64,000 nt of DNA from Mycolicibacterium rhodesiae (GTDB taxonomy: Bacteria; Actinomycetota; Actinomycetes; Mycobacteriales; Mycobacteriaceae), in NCBI RefSeq assembly GCF_002086695.1, contig NZ_MVIH01000005.1:366939-430938 (forward strand). The letters are read 5' to 3'. The translations under genes were made by a program, and so were the position numbers. Below, one piece after another: positions 8,421 to 16,893 of this stretch (positions within the stretch are counted from its first letter, which is position 1; each line of letters begins with the position of its first letter). The notes below the pieces were generated by a model, which saw only the letters and a list, made by a program, of their open reading frames with translations, did no database searches and was not told the origin of the DNA.

Positions 8421-9832
8421 TCGATATCCACTTCGACATTGGGGTCCAGCGCCCGCAGCACATGTGCACGACGCTCCTCGATCGTCCGGCCCAGTTCCTG
8501 CAGCAGCCGCGGATTGTGTTGGACAAGCTCGGCGATCTTGTCCCGTCCGACGTACACCGCGGTAACTTCCCCGACGGCGTAAGCAGACCCGAGCACCGGC
8601 TGACGCGTCAACGTGGACTGCCCGAGGAAGGAACCTTCGTCCTGGGTCCAGGCGACCACTTCGGACCCGTCTCCCGTGATCGCGTTCATCTGAACGGTTC
8701 CCGCGAGGATGAACCACATTCCTGTTGGTATCTCGCCGACCCGCTGCATCCGCTCACCGTCGCCGTAACACTCGATCCTGGCATGTTCGACGAGGCTCTC
8801 ATGCTCGTCGCGACTCAGCCGGAGGGTCGGGCCGACCACTTTGAGGATGCCCTCTTCGACGCGCTCCGAGCTGGTGAACGAATCGTCGGCCTCGTCGAGG
8901 TGCAGCCCCTCACGCCGGGAGGCGTACCAGATCCACCTCCGAAACTTGGCCTTGGCCTTGCCATCCTCGGCCGGTGAGACGAGCGGGATCTTCGTCCGGT
9001 ATTCCATTCCACCGATCGGGACCGTGTTGGGATTGCGGCTCGGGTCGCACTGCGGAAGCTCGGATGCCGCCCGAGTGAGCAACGCGCACACGCGATCGGG
9101 CGGGTCGTCGTGAGCGAAGACAGTGTCCACTTCGCAGACATGCTTACCCTCGGGGCGGCTGAGGTTGGTGAATGACGCGGCAGCCAACACCGAGTTAGGG
9201 GTGATCTGCAGGCCTGTCCCGGTTTCGAGGTGGATAGCGCGCCAGTTTACCTCCACCACACGTCCTTTGGCCTGAGGCGTCTGGATCCAGTCGCCGAGGC
9301 GGAACGGCTGCTCGAAGAGCATCAGCAGTCCCGAGATGATCTGGCCGACCGAGTTCTGCAGCGTCAGGCCGACCACAATCGAGGTGATACCCAGAGCGGT
9401 GAACAATCCTTTGACGTTCGCGCCCCAGATATAGGCGAAGATCATCGCCAGGCCCACCGCGATCAGCACGAACCGCAGCACATCGAGGAAGATCGACGGC
9501 ATCCGCTTGCGCCACGATCCGTCCGGCGCGCTCTGGAACAGAGCCGCGTTGATTCCCGAGAGCATCAGCACCAGGACGACGAAAGCGGCCAGTGTTGCGA
9601 CCACCCGCACCGATGTGGCGTGCGCCGGAATCCGGTTGGCCTCCAGCATCAGCAGCAGCAGCGCGCCCAGCGGTAGCAGGTAATTGCGAAGAATCGTAAC
9701 GGGTCGCAGGAGCGCGCTCTGTCTGCGCTGCAGCGCATGTTGCCACTCGGTGAGCGCGACCAGCCCCAGCGGCAACCCAACCGCGATTCCCACCGCCCAG
9801 TAGAACCACGCTGAGGCGAAGATGTCAGCCAT
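8417..9832 (-). CDS. MscS-family mechanosensitive channel with C-terminal cyclic-nucleotide-binding domain
   Basis: 471 aa. Hydrophobic helices at about 10-28, 48-64, 77-94 and 115-136 precede the pore helix and beta-domain typical of MscS (GITSIVVGLTLQNSVGQIISG, 148-168; FEQPFRLGDWI, 173-183). Residues about 345-460 form a cNMP-binding fold (GEIPTGMWFILAGTVQM). Gating by nucleotide or membrane tension is expected. The gene order cyclase-channel matches the M. tuberculosis Rv2435c-Rv2434c pair. Start ATG overlaps the cyclase stop by 1 nt (TGATG). Confidence 0.9.
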   Translation of the reverse strand: MADIFASAWFYWAVGIAVGLPLGLVALTEWQHALQRRQSALLRPVTILRNYLLPLGALLLLMLEANRIPAHATSVRVVATLAAFVVLVLMLSGINAALFQSAPDGSWRKRMPSIFLDVLRFVLIAVGLAMIFAYIWGANVKGLFTALGITSIVVGLTLQNSVGQIISGLLMLFEQPFRLGDWIQTPQAKGRVVEVNWRAIHLETGTGLQITPNSVLAAASFTNLSRPEGKHVCEVDTVFAHDDPPDRVCALLTRAASELPQCDPSRNPNTVPIGGMEYRTKIPLVSPAEDGKAKAKFRRWIWYASRREGLHLDEADDSFTSSERVEEGILKVVGPTLRLSRDEHESLVEHARIECYGDGERMQRVGEIPTGMWFILAGTVQMNAITGDGSEVVAWTQDEGSFLGQSTLTRQPVLGSAYAVGEVTAVYVGRDKIAELVQHNPRLLQELGRTIEERRAHVLRALDPNVEVDID

Positions 9833-12039
9833 CAGCGCCGCTCCGAAAGCCGCCAGATCGGCTGCGCCTCACCGTCGACCACCGTGGTTCCCGCCGACTC
9901 GAAGCGCATGACCTCCTGTAGCACCTCATGAACGCTGGACGTGACATAGATCCCGGGTTGCGGTGAGCCGTCCTTGATCTGGTGAGCGAGGTTCACCACT
10001 GAACCCCACATGTCGTAGACCACCGACGGTCTGCCGAGTAAGCCACTGCTGACGGTGCCGGTGTCGATGCCCGCCCGCACGCTCAGATCGTTTCCGGTGT
10101 CGTTGTTGAACCGGCTCACGATCTGTTGACACTCCAGTGCGAAATCCACTGTCCTGCGAACATTGTCCAACCTCGGAACGGTGAGACCGCAGCTGGCCAG
10201 ATACCCGTTGCGTACCGTGCGGACTGTCTCCATACCGAGATTGTCTGCGGCAGCATCGATCTGGCGGATCAGCTCGTTGATCAAGGTCAACGAGGCGTCC
10301 GGGGGCAACTCCGCCTGCAGCCGGTCGAGACCGATGATATCGGCGAAGATGACCGTCACGTTCTGGTGTTCGACGGCAATGATCTCCTCACCCTGCTTGA
10401 ATCGCTCGGCCAGCGATTCCGGCATCAGCGAGCGCAGCAGTTCATCGTTCTCCTTGCGCTGCTGGATGAGCAGATCCTCCTTGACGGTCAGGCTGCGACC
10501 CATCTCGTTGAAAGCCTCTGTCAGATCACCGATTTCGTCCCGGGTGTCGACCGGTATGGCGACGTTGTAGTCACCTGCGCTGATCCGCTGAGCGCCGGAC
10601 TCGAGTCGCCTGATCGGGCGCACGAAGATTTGCGCGAGATAAATCGCCAGGAGGCACACCACGAAGATGATGCCGGTGGTGATCAGAACCATGGTTTTGG
10701 TGAACGACGTCTCCTTGGCGAACGCTTCTTCCGTGGTCACCTTCGCGACGATGGACCAGTGCAGATCGGAGTCCTTGATCACCAGCGGCGCGTAGGCCTG
10801 CAGCGTGTTCTGCCCGAGGTAATCCTGGGTGATGATGGTTCCGGTCTCACCCCGCTGGGCGTTAAGGGTCGCCGCCGAGGTCATCGGCTGGACCAGCGTG
10901 GTGCCGCCCTGCCGAATCGCCATGTCGGCAACATCCGGTGGGGTGCCGGCTTGGACGACCTCCCTCTTGTATCGCTGCGGGTCTTCCAGGAATACCCGTG
11001 AGTCCGAGCGCATGAGTTCGTCGGGACCGCCAAGAACCGTCTCACCCGTGTCGCCGAGGCCCGCCTGCTGCCACTGCTTGTCGAACGTCATCAATCGGTT
11101 GATCTTGGTGATCGGGAACTGCAGCGCCAGCACGCCGGCGGCTCGCCCATCCCTGAGCACGGGCGCCACCATCCATGCGGTCGGCTGCATTTCCGCCGGC
11201 TGGTAGAACTCGAAATCGGTGAACCCGACATAGTCGACGGTGTTGGACGACATCGCCTTCAGATACGCCTCATGCAATTTGGAGCCGGCATAGGGACCGT
11301 TGATGATGTTTGTCCCGAGGTCGACATCCTTGTAGGCGCTGTAGACGACATTGCCGCGGTCATCGATCAGCAACGCATCTTCGAACTCGAATCGGGTCAC
11401 GATTTCGCGGAACAGCTTTTGGTAGATGGCGTTTGCGGCCGACCATTGGCTTCCGTCGTGTGCATCGGTGATCTCGACCGCGTAGTCGTCGTCACGCCGC
11501 AACGCGGTGTAGTTGGCTTGCAGATAGCGTTGTGCATTCGACTGCGGCAGCAACGCGCCTGCGTCCAGCTTGGTGCCGCTGTACTGCTCAACCTGCTTGA
11601 TGAAGGTGTTCTTGTAGTAGTCGGTGATCGTCTGCGACTGCGCCGGAGTGATCTGCGCATTGGCCAGCTGGTCGAACCCGGCCGTGAATGCCTCGAGGGC
11701 ACTCTGGGTGACTGTGTTTTTTGTGTAGATGATCAGCGAATTCTTCAGATCCTGGATCTGGGAGGTCAGCGCACGCGTCTGGGATTGCCGTACCTCGGTC
11801 AGGCGGGTGAATACCGCGTCGCGCATCTCGCTGCGTCCGGCCTTGAATGCGATCCCACCGATGACAGCTGAGGCGAGCACGGTGCACATCACCATCATGA
11901 GAATCAGTTTGGAGAGGATACTGATGTGCGCCAGAAGACGTCGGCGGCGGAATCGATCGAGGCGGGTGCGCGGGGCTTGCGCGGTCGGGTCGTGCTCGGT
12001 GACCGTCTGGGCAGCCTCGTGCGCAGACACTTCGGTCAT
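9832..12039 (-). CDS. Membrane receptor with dCache-like sensor, HAMP and degenerate class III cyclase domain
   Basis: 735 aa from ATG 12039 (SD GAAGGG just upstream; ATGs at 12045 and 12075 are alternatives). A transmembrane helix near 36-60, an extracytoplasmic sensor of about 370 residues, a second helix near 440, a HAMP domain (RPIRRLESGAQRISAGDYN...) and a cyclase domain to the C-terminus. Homologue of Rv2435c by architecture and by its neighbour. Odd: the second metal-binding Asp of the usual KTIGDAY motif is Asn here (RTVRNGY), and the catalytic Arg after VN-A is replaced (VNLAHQI). The first Asp (FADIIG) is kept. Catalysis is therefore doubtful. Confidence 0.88.
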   Translation of the reverse strand: MTEVSAHEAAQTVTEHDPTAQAPRTRLDRFRRRRLLAHISILSKLILMMVMCTVLASAVIGGIAFKAGRSEMRDAVFTRLTEVRQSQTRALTSQIQDLKNSLIIYTKNTVTQSALEAFTAGFDQLANAQITPAQSQTITDYYKNTFIKQVEQYSGTKLDAGALLPQSNAQRYLQANYTALRRDDDYAVEITDAHDGSQWSAANAIYQKLFREIVTRFEFEDALLIDDRGNVVYSAYKDVDLGTNIINGPYAGSKLHEAYLKAMSSNTVDYVGFTDFEFYQPAEMQPTAWMVAPVLRDGRAAGVLALQFPITKINRLMTFDKQWQQAGLGDTGETVLGGPDELMRSDSRVFLEDPQRYKREVVQAGTPPDVADMAIRQGGTTLVQPMTSAATLNAQRGETGTIITQDYLGQNTLQAYAPLVIKDSDLHWSIVAKVTTEEAFAKETSFTKTMVLITTGIIFVVCLLAIYLAQIFVRPIRRLESGAQRISAGDYNVAIPVDTRDEIGDLTEAFNEMGRSLTVKEDLLIQQRKENDELLRSLMPESLAERFKQGEEIIAVEHQNVTVIFADIIGLDRLQAELPPDASLTLINELIRQIDAAADNLGMETVRTVRNGYLASCGLTVPRLDNVRRTVDFALECQQIVSRFNNDTGNDLSVRAGIDTGTVSSGLLGRPSVVYDMWGSVVNLAHQIKDGSPQPGIYVTSSVHEVLQEVMRFESAGTTVVDGEAQPIWRLSERR

Positions 12040-12150
12040 AGGCATCCCTTCGCCCCGCCGTGTCCCGAAAGACACGCGTCAGGAGAGCAGATTACCGCAC
12101 ATTGTGACCTATGAGGCTGATGTGGCCATGGTGAATCTACCTAGATTGCG

Positions 12151-12165
12151 GTCCGGCCAGCGGTA
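12151..12165 (-). promoter_or_regulatory. Candidate regulon operator, hydrolase promoter
   Basis: Reads TACCGCTGGCCGGAC on the minus strand, 12 of 15 identical to the site at 54499. It lies 44 nt upstream of the HsaD-like gene, in the region divergent from the cyclase. A weaker member of the 15-bp motif family described in the findings. Confidence 0.4.
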
Positions 12166-12209
12166 CACCCGGTTGCCACGCCCCCGGCCCCGATGGTCGG
12201 ATAGCACCC

Positions 12210-13064
12210 GTGGACACGACGTACGAAGGCACCAAGCGCGAGATCGCCACCGAGAAGGGCGTTCTGCGCTACCACGAGGCCGGCGAAGGCCCCACCCTGC
12301 TGCTGTTGCACGGATCCGGGCCGGGAGTCACCGGCTGGCGCAACTTCCGCGGCAACCTGGCCTTCTTCGCGGAGCACTACCGGTGCCTGGTGCTGGAGTT
12401 CCCCGGATTCGGGGTGAGCGACGACTTCGGCGGCCATCCCATGCTGGACGCACAGGCGGCGGTGCCCGCTTTCGTCGACGCGCTCGGCCTGGACAAGGTC
12501 GACGTCATCGGGAACTCGATGGGCGGCGGCGTCGGCATCAACTTCGCGATCAATCATCGCGACCGGGTCGGCAAGCTGGTGACCATCGGCGGTATCGGCA
12601 CCAACATCTTCAGCTCGGGCCCCAGCGAGGGCATTCGCCTGCTCCAGGAGTTCACCGAAGACCCCACCCGTCAGCGGCTCATCGACTGGCTCAACTCCAT
12701 GGTCTACGACCCGGCACTGGTCACCGAAGAACTCATCGAGGAGCGCTTCGCGCTGGCCACCGATCCCGAGACCCTCGAGAGTGCGCGGCGGATGTACGGC
12801 AAGGCGGCGTTCGCGGCGATGACGAAGATGATGCGCAACGCCGATTTCCCGCTGCCGTGGGCCATCATGCACAAGGTCAAGGCGCCCACCCTGCTGACGT
12901 GGGGCCGCGATGATCGGGTCAGCCCGCTGGACATGGCGCTGATCCCGATGCGCACCATCGCCAACGCCGAGCTGCATGTGTTCCCCAACTGCGGGCACTG
13001 GGTGATGATCGAGGCCAAGCAGGCGTTCGAAAGCACGGTGATGAGCTTCCTGCAGCGCGATTAG
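12210..13064 (+). CDS. Alpha/beta hydrolase, meta-cleavage product hydrolase (HsaD/BphD-like)
   Basis: 284 aa from GTG 12210. Oxyanion HGSGPGVTGW at 34-43, nucleophile Ser103 in GNSMGG, acid in WGRDDR (Asp234/235), base His263 in NCGHW. This HGSGPG plus GNSMGG pairing is typical of hydrolases that split C-C bonds in ring-cleavage products such as 4,9-DSHA. Two HsaC-like dioxygenases nearby would make suitable substrates. The gene ends in a 4-bp tail-to-tail overlap with the BVMO gene. Length equals the family norm. Confidence 0.85.
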   Translation: MDTTYEGTKREIATEKGVLRYHEAGEGPTLLLLHGSGPGVTGWRNFRGNLAFFAEHYRCLVLEFPGFGVSDDFGGHPMLDAQAAVPAFVDALGLDKVDVIGNSMGGGVGINFAINHRDRVGKLVTIGGIGTNIFSSGPSEGIRLLQEFTEDPTRQRLIDWLNSMVYDPALVTEELIEERFALATDPETLESARRMYGKAAFAAMTKMMRNADFPLPWAIMHKVKAPTLLTWGRDDRVSPLDMALIPMRTIANAELHVFPNCGHWVMIEAKQAFESTVMSFLQRD

Positions 13065-14668
13065 CGCGCCTTGATCAGCTCGAAGCCCCTGTACCCGGCG
13101 GCGGCGACCTCGGCACAGATGTCGTTGTACGCCCCGAAGCCGCCGATGAAAAGCAGGAAAACCCTTGGCTTTCCGGGCACATTGGCGCCCAGATACCAGG
13201 AGTTGGCTTTCGGGAAGAGGGTGGTTGCCGCACGCTGGTTGAGCTCGGCGAGCCAGTTCTCCACTGCCTCCGGTGTCGCCTCGATGCCGACGTATCCGTG
13301 CGCGTCGAGATAACCGATGGCCTCGGCGATCCAATCCACGTGCGACTCGGCGTGCAGCACCATATTGGCCAGCACGGCGGGAGCCCCCGGGCCGGTCACG
13401 ACGAACAGGTTCGGGAAGCCATCGTCGCCCAAACCGAGGTAACTGCGCGGCCCGTCCGCCCAGTCGTCGCTCAGCCGCTCTCCCCCACGTCCGACGATGT
13501 CGATTTTGCCGAGGGAACCGGTGAGCGCATCGAACCCGGTGGCGAACACGATCGCGTCAAGATCGAGGTGCGTCTCGGTGGTGTTGATGCCGGTGACGTC
13601 CACCGACACGATTGGGGTGCGGCGGACGCTGATCAACGTGACGTTCGGCCGGTTGAAGGTCTGAAAGTAGTTGGAGTCGGTACAAATTCGCTTGGTCCCG
13701 ATTGGATGATCGTCAGGTATCAACAGTTCGGCGACTCCCGCGTCGTCGATGACCGCGCGGACCTTTTCCTCCCAGAACTTTCGTGCCTCGTCGTTGGCGG
13801 CCTGGTCGGTGAGCTGATCGGGGAATGTCTTGGAGAACAGCACACCGCCGAGGCGCCAACGCTTCTCGAAGGCTTCACGCCGTTCCTGCGGCGAGACCTC
13901 CATGGTCCGCTTGGTCGTGCCGAGATACGGCGACCCGCCACCGCTACGGAAAGACACTCGGCGGCGCTCGGCGTACGTCGCCTTGACCTCGGCCACCTGC
14001 TCGGCCGTCAAGGGTGTATTGCCGGCCGGGATGCTGTAGTTGGCGGTGCGCTGGAAGACGTAGAGGTGCTCGGCCTGTTCGGCGAGGATCGGGATCGATT
14101 GAATACCTGAGGAACCCGTGCCGATGACCGCGACTCGCTTACCGGTGAAATCCACGCCCCCGTGCGGCCAGTGAGCGGTGTGGTAGATCGCCCCGCCGAA
14201 ACTGTCCAGCCCGTCGAACGCCGGCGTGATGGCCGCGGACAACGCTCCGGTTGCCATCACCACGAACCGGGCGGTGGTCACCGTGGCGTCCTCGGTGACC
14301 ACCGACCAGCGCAGCGTGTCTTCGTCGAGTACCGCTGAGGTCACCCGGCTCTGGAAGCTGATGTCACGGCGCAGGTCGAGCTTGTCTGCGACCCAATTCA
14401 GGTAGGCCAGTATCTCCGCTTGGGTGGCGTACTTCTCGGTCCATGTCCATTCCTGCTGCAGCTCGTCGGAGAACGAATAGCTGTAGTCGACGCTTTCGAC
14501 GTCACATCGGGCTCCCGGGTATCGGTTGAAATACCAGGTACCGCCGACCTCGGGGGCCGCCTCGAAAACCCGGACCGACAGCCCCAGCCCGCGGAACTTG
14601 TACAGCGCGTACAGCCCGGCGAATCCGGCGCCGACCACCACCACGTCGAGTTCCTCCGCTGCGGTCAT
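13061..14668 (-). CDS. Flavin-binding monooxygenase, Baeyer-Villiger type (copy 1)
   Basis: 535 aa from ATG 14668. FAD motif GAGFAG at 13-18, BVMO fingerprint FGGAIYHTAHWP at 157-168 (F-x-G-x3-H-x3-W-P), NADPH motif GTGSSG further on. Inserts one oxygen next to a ketone to give an ester or lactone using NADPH and O2. Start chosen by comparison with the paralogue at 24780, which has a similarly short lead before the Rossmann strand; ATG 14710 would run through a candidate operator. Divergent from the HsaA-like copy 1. About four-fifths identical in DNA to copy 2 over the N-terminal part. Confidence 0.9.
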   Translation of the reverse strand: MTAAEELDVVVVGAGFAGLYALYKFRGLGLSVRVFEAAPEVGGTWYFNRYPGARCDVESVDYSYSFSDELQQEWTWTEKYATQAEILAYLNWVADKLDLRRDISFQSRVTSAVLDEDTLRWSVVTEDATVTTARFVVMATGALSAAITPAFDGLDSFGGAIYHTAHWPHGGVDFTGKRVAVIGTGSSGIQSIPILAEQAEHLYVFQRTANYSIPAGNTPLTAEQVAEVKATYAERRRVSFRSGGGSPYLGTTKRTMEVSPQERREAFEKRWRLGGVLFSKTFPDQLTDQAANDEARKFWEEKVRAVIDDAGVAELLIPDDHPIGTKRICTDSNYFQTFNRPNVTLISVRRTPIVSVDVTGINTTETHLDLDAIVFATGFDALTGSLGKIDIVGRGGERLSDDWADGPRSYLGLGDDGFPNLFVVTGPGAPAVLANMVLHAESHVDWIAEAIGYLDAHGYVGIEATPEAVENWLAELNQRAATTLFPKANSWYLGANVPGKPRVFLLFIGGFGAYNDICAEVAAAGYRGFELIKAR

Positions 14669-14700
14669 GTCCAGCAGAGTAGGTCCAAATTCTGACGTAG

Positions 14701-14715
14701 CCCCGCTCATCGAGA
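14701..14715 (+). promoter_or_regulatory. Candidate regulon operator, BVMO1/HsaA1 divergent promoter
   Basis: CCCCGCTCATCGAGA, between the divergent BVMO copy 1 and HsaA-like copy 1 genes. Shares the CCGCTCA core of the motif family. Confidence 0.45.
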
Positions 14716-14784
14716 CATTGCCCGGTGCTGACGGCCTCGCGGGTTCAGGATGAGATCAACAGCCCAGACCTGGACTAAGGATTC

Positions 14785-15969
14785 ATGATGACTGCTTCGG
14801 TGCTCGACAAGACCATGGAGCTCGCTGACCAGCTTCGCGAGCAGGCCGTGGAAGCCGAGAAGATCGGCAAGCTCACCGATCAGACCGTCAAGGCGATGAA
14901 GGAAGCCGGCCATATCCGGCTTCTTCAGCCGGCCAAGTACGGCGGATTGGAAGTGCACCCGCGGGAGTTCGCTGAGACCGTGATGGCGATTGCCGCACTC
15001 GACCCCGCCGCGGGTTGGATCAACGGCGTCGTCGGCGTGCATCCCTATCAGCTGGCCTATGCCGACCCGCGGGTCGCCGAGGAGATCTGGGCCGACGACG
15101 TCGACACCTGGGTGGCCTCGCCCTACGCCCCGCAGGGCATCGCCCGGCCGGTCGACGGCGGCTACATCTTCAACGGCCGCTGGCAGTTCAGCTCCGGAAC
15201 CGATCACTGTGACTGGATTTTCCTGGGCGCCATCAAGAGCGACGCCGATGGCAAGGTGCAGATGCCGCCGCAGATGCTGCATATGATCCTGCCGCGCAAG
15301 GACTACGAGATCGTCGAGGACTCCTGGGATGTGGTGGGCCTGCGCGGCACCGGGTCCAAGGACGTCATCGTCAAGGACGCCTTCGTTCCCGAGTACCGCA
15401 CGATGGACGCATTCAAGGTCATGGACGGCACCGCCCAGCGGGAAGCCGGCATGACCGACACCCTGTATCTGATGCCGTGGTCGACGATGTTCCCGTTGGG
15501 CATCTCCTCGGCCACCATCGGCATCTGCGAAGGCGCGCTCGCCGCACACCTGGACTACCAGCGTGAGCGGGTCAGTGCCGCAGGAACGGCCATCAAGGAC
15601 GACCCCTACGTGATGTACGCGATCGGTGAGGCCGCCGCCGACATCAACGCCGCACGCCAGGAGATCCTGGCCAACGTGGACCGGATCTACGACATGGTGG
15701 ACTCCGGTAAGGAGGTCTCGTTCGAGGACCGCGCCGCCGGACGGCGCACCCAGGTGCGCGCGGTGTGGCGCGCGGTATCCGCGGTCGACGAGATCTTCGC
15801 CCGCTCCGGTGGCAACGCGATGCGGATGGACAAGCCGCTGCAGCGTTACTGGCGCGACGCGCACACCGGCATGGCCCACGCCATCCACGTGCCGGGCACG
15901 GTCTATCACGCGTCGGCCCTGAGCTCCTTCGGTGTCGATCCACAGGGCCCGCTGCGGGCGATGATCTGA
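14785..15969 (+). CDS. Flavin-dependent phenol hydroxylase, acyl-CoA-dehydrogenase fold (HsaA-like, copy 1)
   Basis: 394 aa. Acyl-CoA-dehydrogenase fold, group D monooxygenase: conserved WINGVVGVHPYQLAYADPRV, SSGTDHCDWIFLG and VGLRGTGSKDV blocks match HsaA, the oxygenase of the two-component 3-HSA hydroxylase. It would hydroxylate a phenolic secosteroid ortho to its hydroxyl, using reduced FMN from a reductase (HsaB type) that is not in this window. ATGATG start with AAGGA 8 nt upstream. First gene of a tight three-gene operon. A 196-bp internal tract is almost identical to copy 2 (see findings). Confidence 0.88.
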   Translation: MMTASVLDKTMELADQLREQAVEAEKIGKLTDQTVKAMKEAGHIRLLQPAKYGGLEVHPREFAETVMAIAALDPAAGWINGVVGVHPYQLAYADPRVAEEIWADDVDTWVASPYAPQGIARPVDGGYIFNGRWQFSSGTDHCDWIFLGAIKSDADGKVQMPPQMLHMILPRKDYEIVEDSWDVVGLRGTGSKDVIVKDAFVPEYRTMDAFKVMDGTAQREAGMTDTLYLMPWSTMFPLGISSATIGICEGALAAHLDYQRERVSAAGTAIKDDPYVMYAIGEAAADINAARQEILANVDRIYDMVDSGKEVSFEDRAAGRRTQVRAVWRAVSAVDEIFARSGGNAMRMDKPLQRYWRDAHTGMAHAIHVPGTVYHASALSSFGVDPQGPLRAMI

Positions 15970-15983
15970 GGCGGAGCGCACCC

Positions 15984-16892
15984 GTGAGCCTGCTGAAGAG
16001 CCTCGGCTACGTCACGATCAACACCGCCGACATCGATCGATGGCGCCAATTCGCTTTCGGGGTATTGGGATTCGCCGAAGGCAAGGGTCCCGACCCGTCC
16101 GCGCTGTACCTGCGCATGGATGAGCGAGCGGCACGAATCATCGTGGTGCCCGGCGACGGTGATCGGATCGCGACGGTCGGCTGGGAGGTCCGCGACCACG
16201 CCGCCCTGGAACAGATCAAAGAGGTCCTCGACCGTGCCGGGGTCGCCTACACCCAGCTGTCGCAGTCCGAGGCCGACGACCGGCGAGTCGAGGAGGTCGT
16301 GGCGTTCGACGACCCGGCGGGAACCCACCTGGAGGTCTTCCACGGTGCGGTGCTGGATCACAGCCCAGTGGTCACCCCGTTCGGCGCTCGATTCGTCACC
16401 GGCGACCAAGGCTTGGGTCACGTCGTGCTGCCCGCACTCGACGCCCCTGGGCTGTTCGACTTCTACACCCAGGTCCTGGGTTTTGTATCCCGCGGTGCAT
16501 ACCGGGTTCCGCTGCCCAAAGAGTTCGGCCCGATCCGGATCCGGTTCCTCGGCATCAACGAACGCCATCACAGTTTGGCGATCGCCCCGGCGATGCACCA
16601 GCGCGATCCCGGCCTGATCCACATGATGGTGGAGGTCGACAGCCTCGACACGGTCGGCGAGGCGTTGGACCGCATCGCCGCGCAGGAGTTCCAACTGTCG
16701 TCCACCCTGGGTCGGCACACCAACGACAAGATGGTGTCGTTCTACGTCCGCGCGCCCGGCGACTGGGACATCGAGTTCGGCACCGGCGGCATGCGGATTG
16801 ACGAAACCCACTACACCGCAGAGGAAATCACAGCAGACAGCTACTGGGGCCATAAGTGGGTCGGCGACCTGCCCGCCGCTATGCGGCCCTGA
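15984..16892 (+). CDS. Extradiol catechol dioxygenase, type I VOC (HsaC/BphC-like, copy 1)
   Basis: 302 aa from GTG 15984, two VOC modules. Metal ligands His146 (GLGHVVL), His213 (LIHMMVEV) and Glu264 (DIEFG), plus catalytic His196 (RHHSLAI), fall at nearly the positions known for BphC. Cleaves a catechol next to one hydroxyl with Fe(II) and O2, giving the meta-cleavage product for an HsaD-like hydrolase. Starts 14 nt after the HsaA-like stop. Strongly supported as a dioxygenase; the substrate is inferred to be a catecholic secosteroid or similar. Confidence 0.9.
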   Translation: MSLLKSLGYVTINTADIDRWRQFAFGVLGFAEGKGPDPSALYLRMDERAARIIVVPGDGDRIATVGWEVRDHAALEQIKEVLDRAGVAYTQLSQSEADDRRVEEVVAFDDPAGTHLEVFHGAVLDHSPVVTPFGARFVTGDQGLGHVVLPALDAPGLFDFYTQVLGFVSRGAYRVPLPKEFGPIRIRFLGINERHHSLAIAPAMHQRDPGLIHMMVEVDSLDTVGEALDRIAAQEFQLSSTLGRHTNDKMVSFYVRAPGDWDIEFGTGGMRIDETHYTAEEITADSYWGHKWVGDLPAAMRP

Positions 16893-16893
16893 C

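Noticed and set aside
13055..13069. GCGCG-ATTAG-CGCGC hairpin at the convergent stop codons
   Set aside because: Not called a terminator: the arms are only 5 bp and no T-run follows.
14669..14710. Upstream ATG 14710 for BVMO copy 1
   Set aside because: It would add residues not matched in copy 2, and it overlaps a candidate operator.
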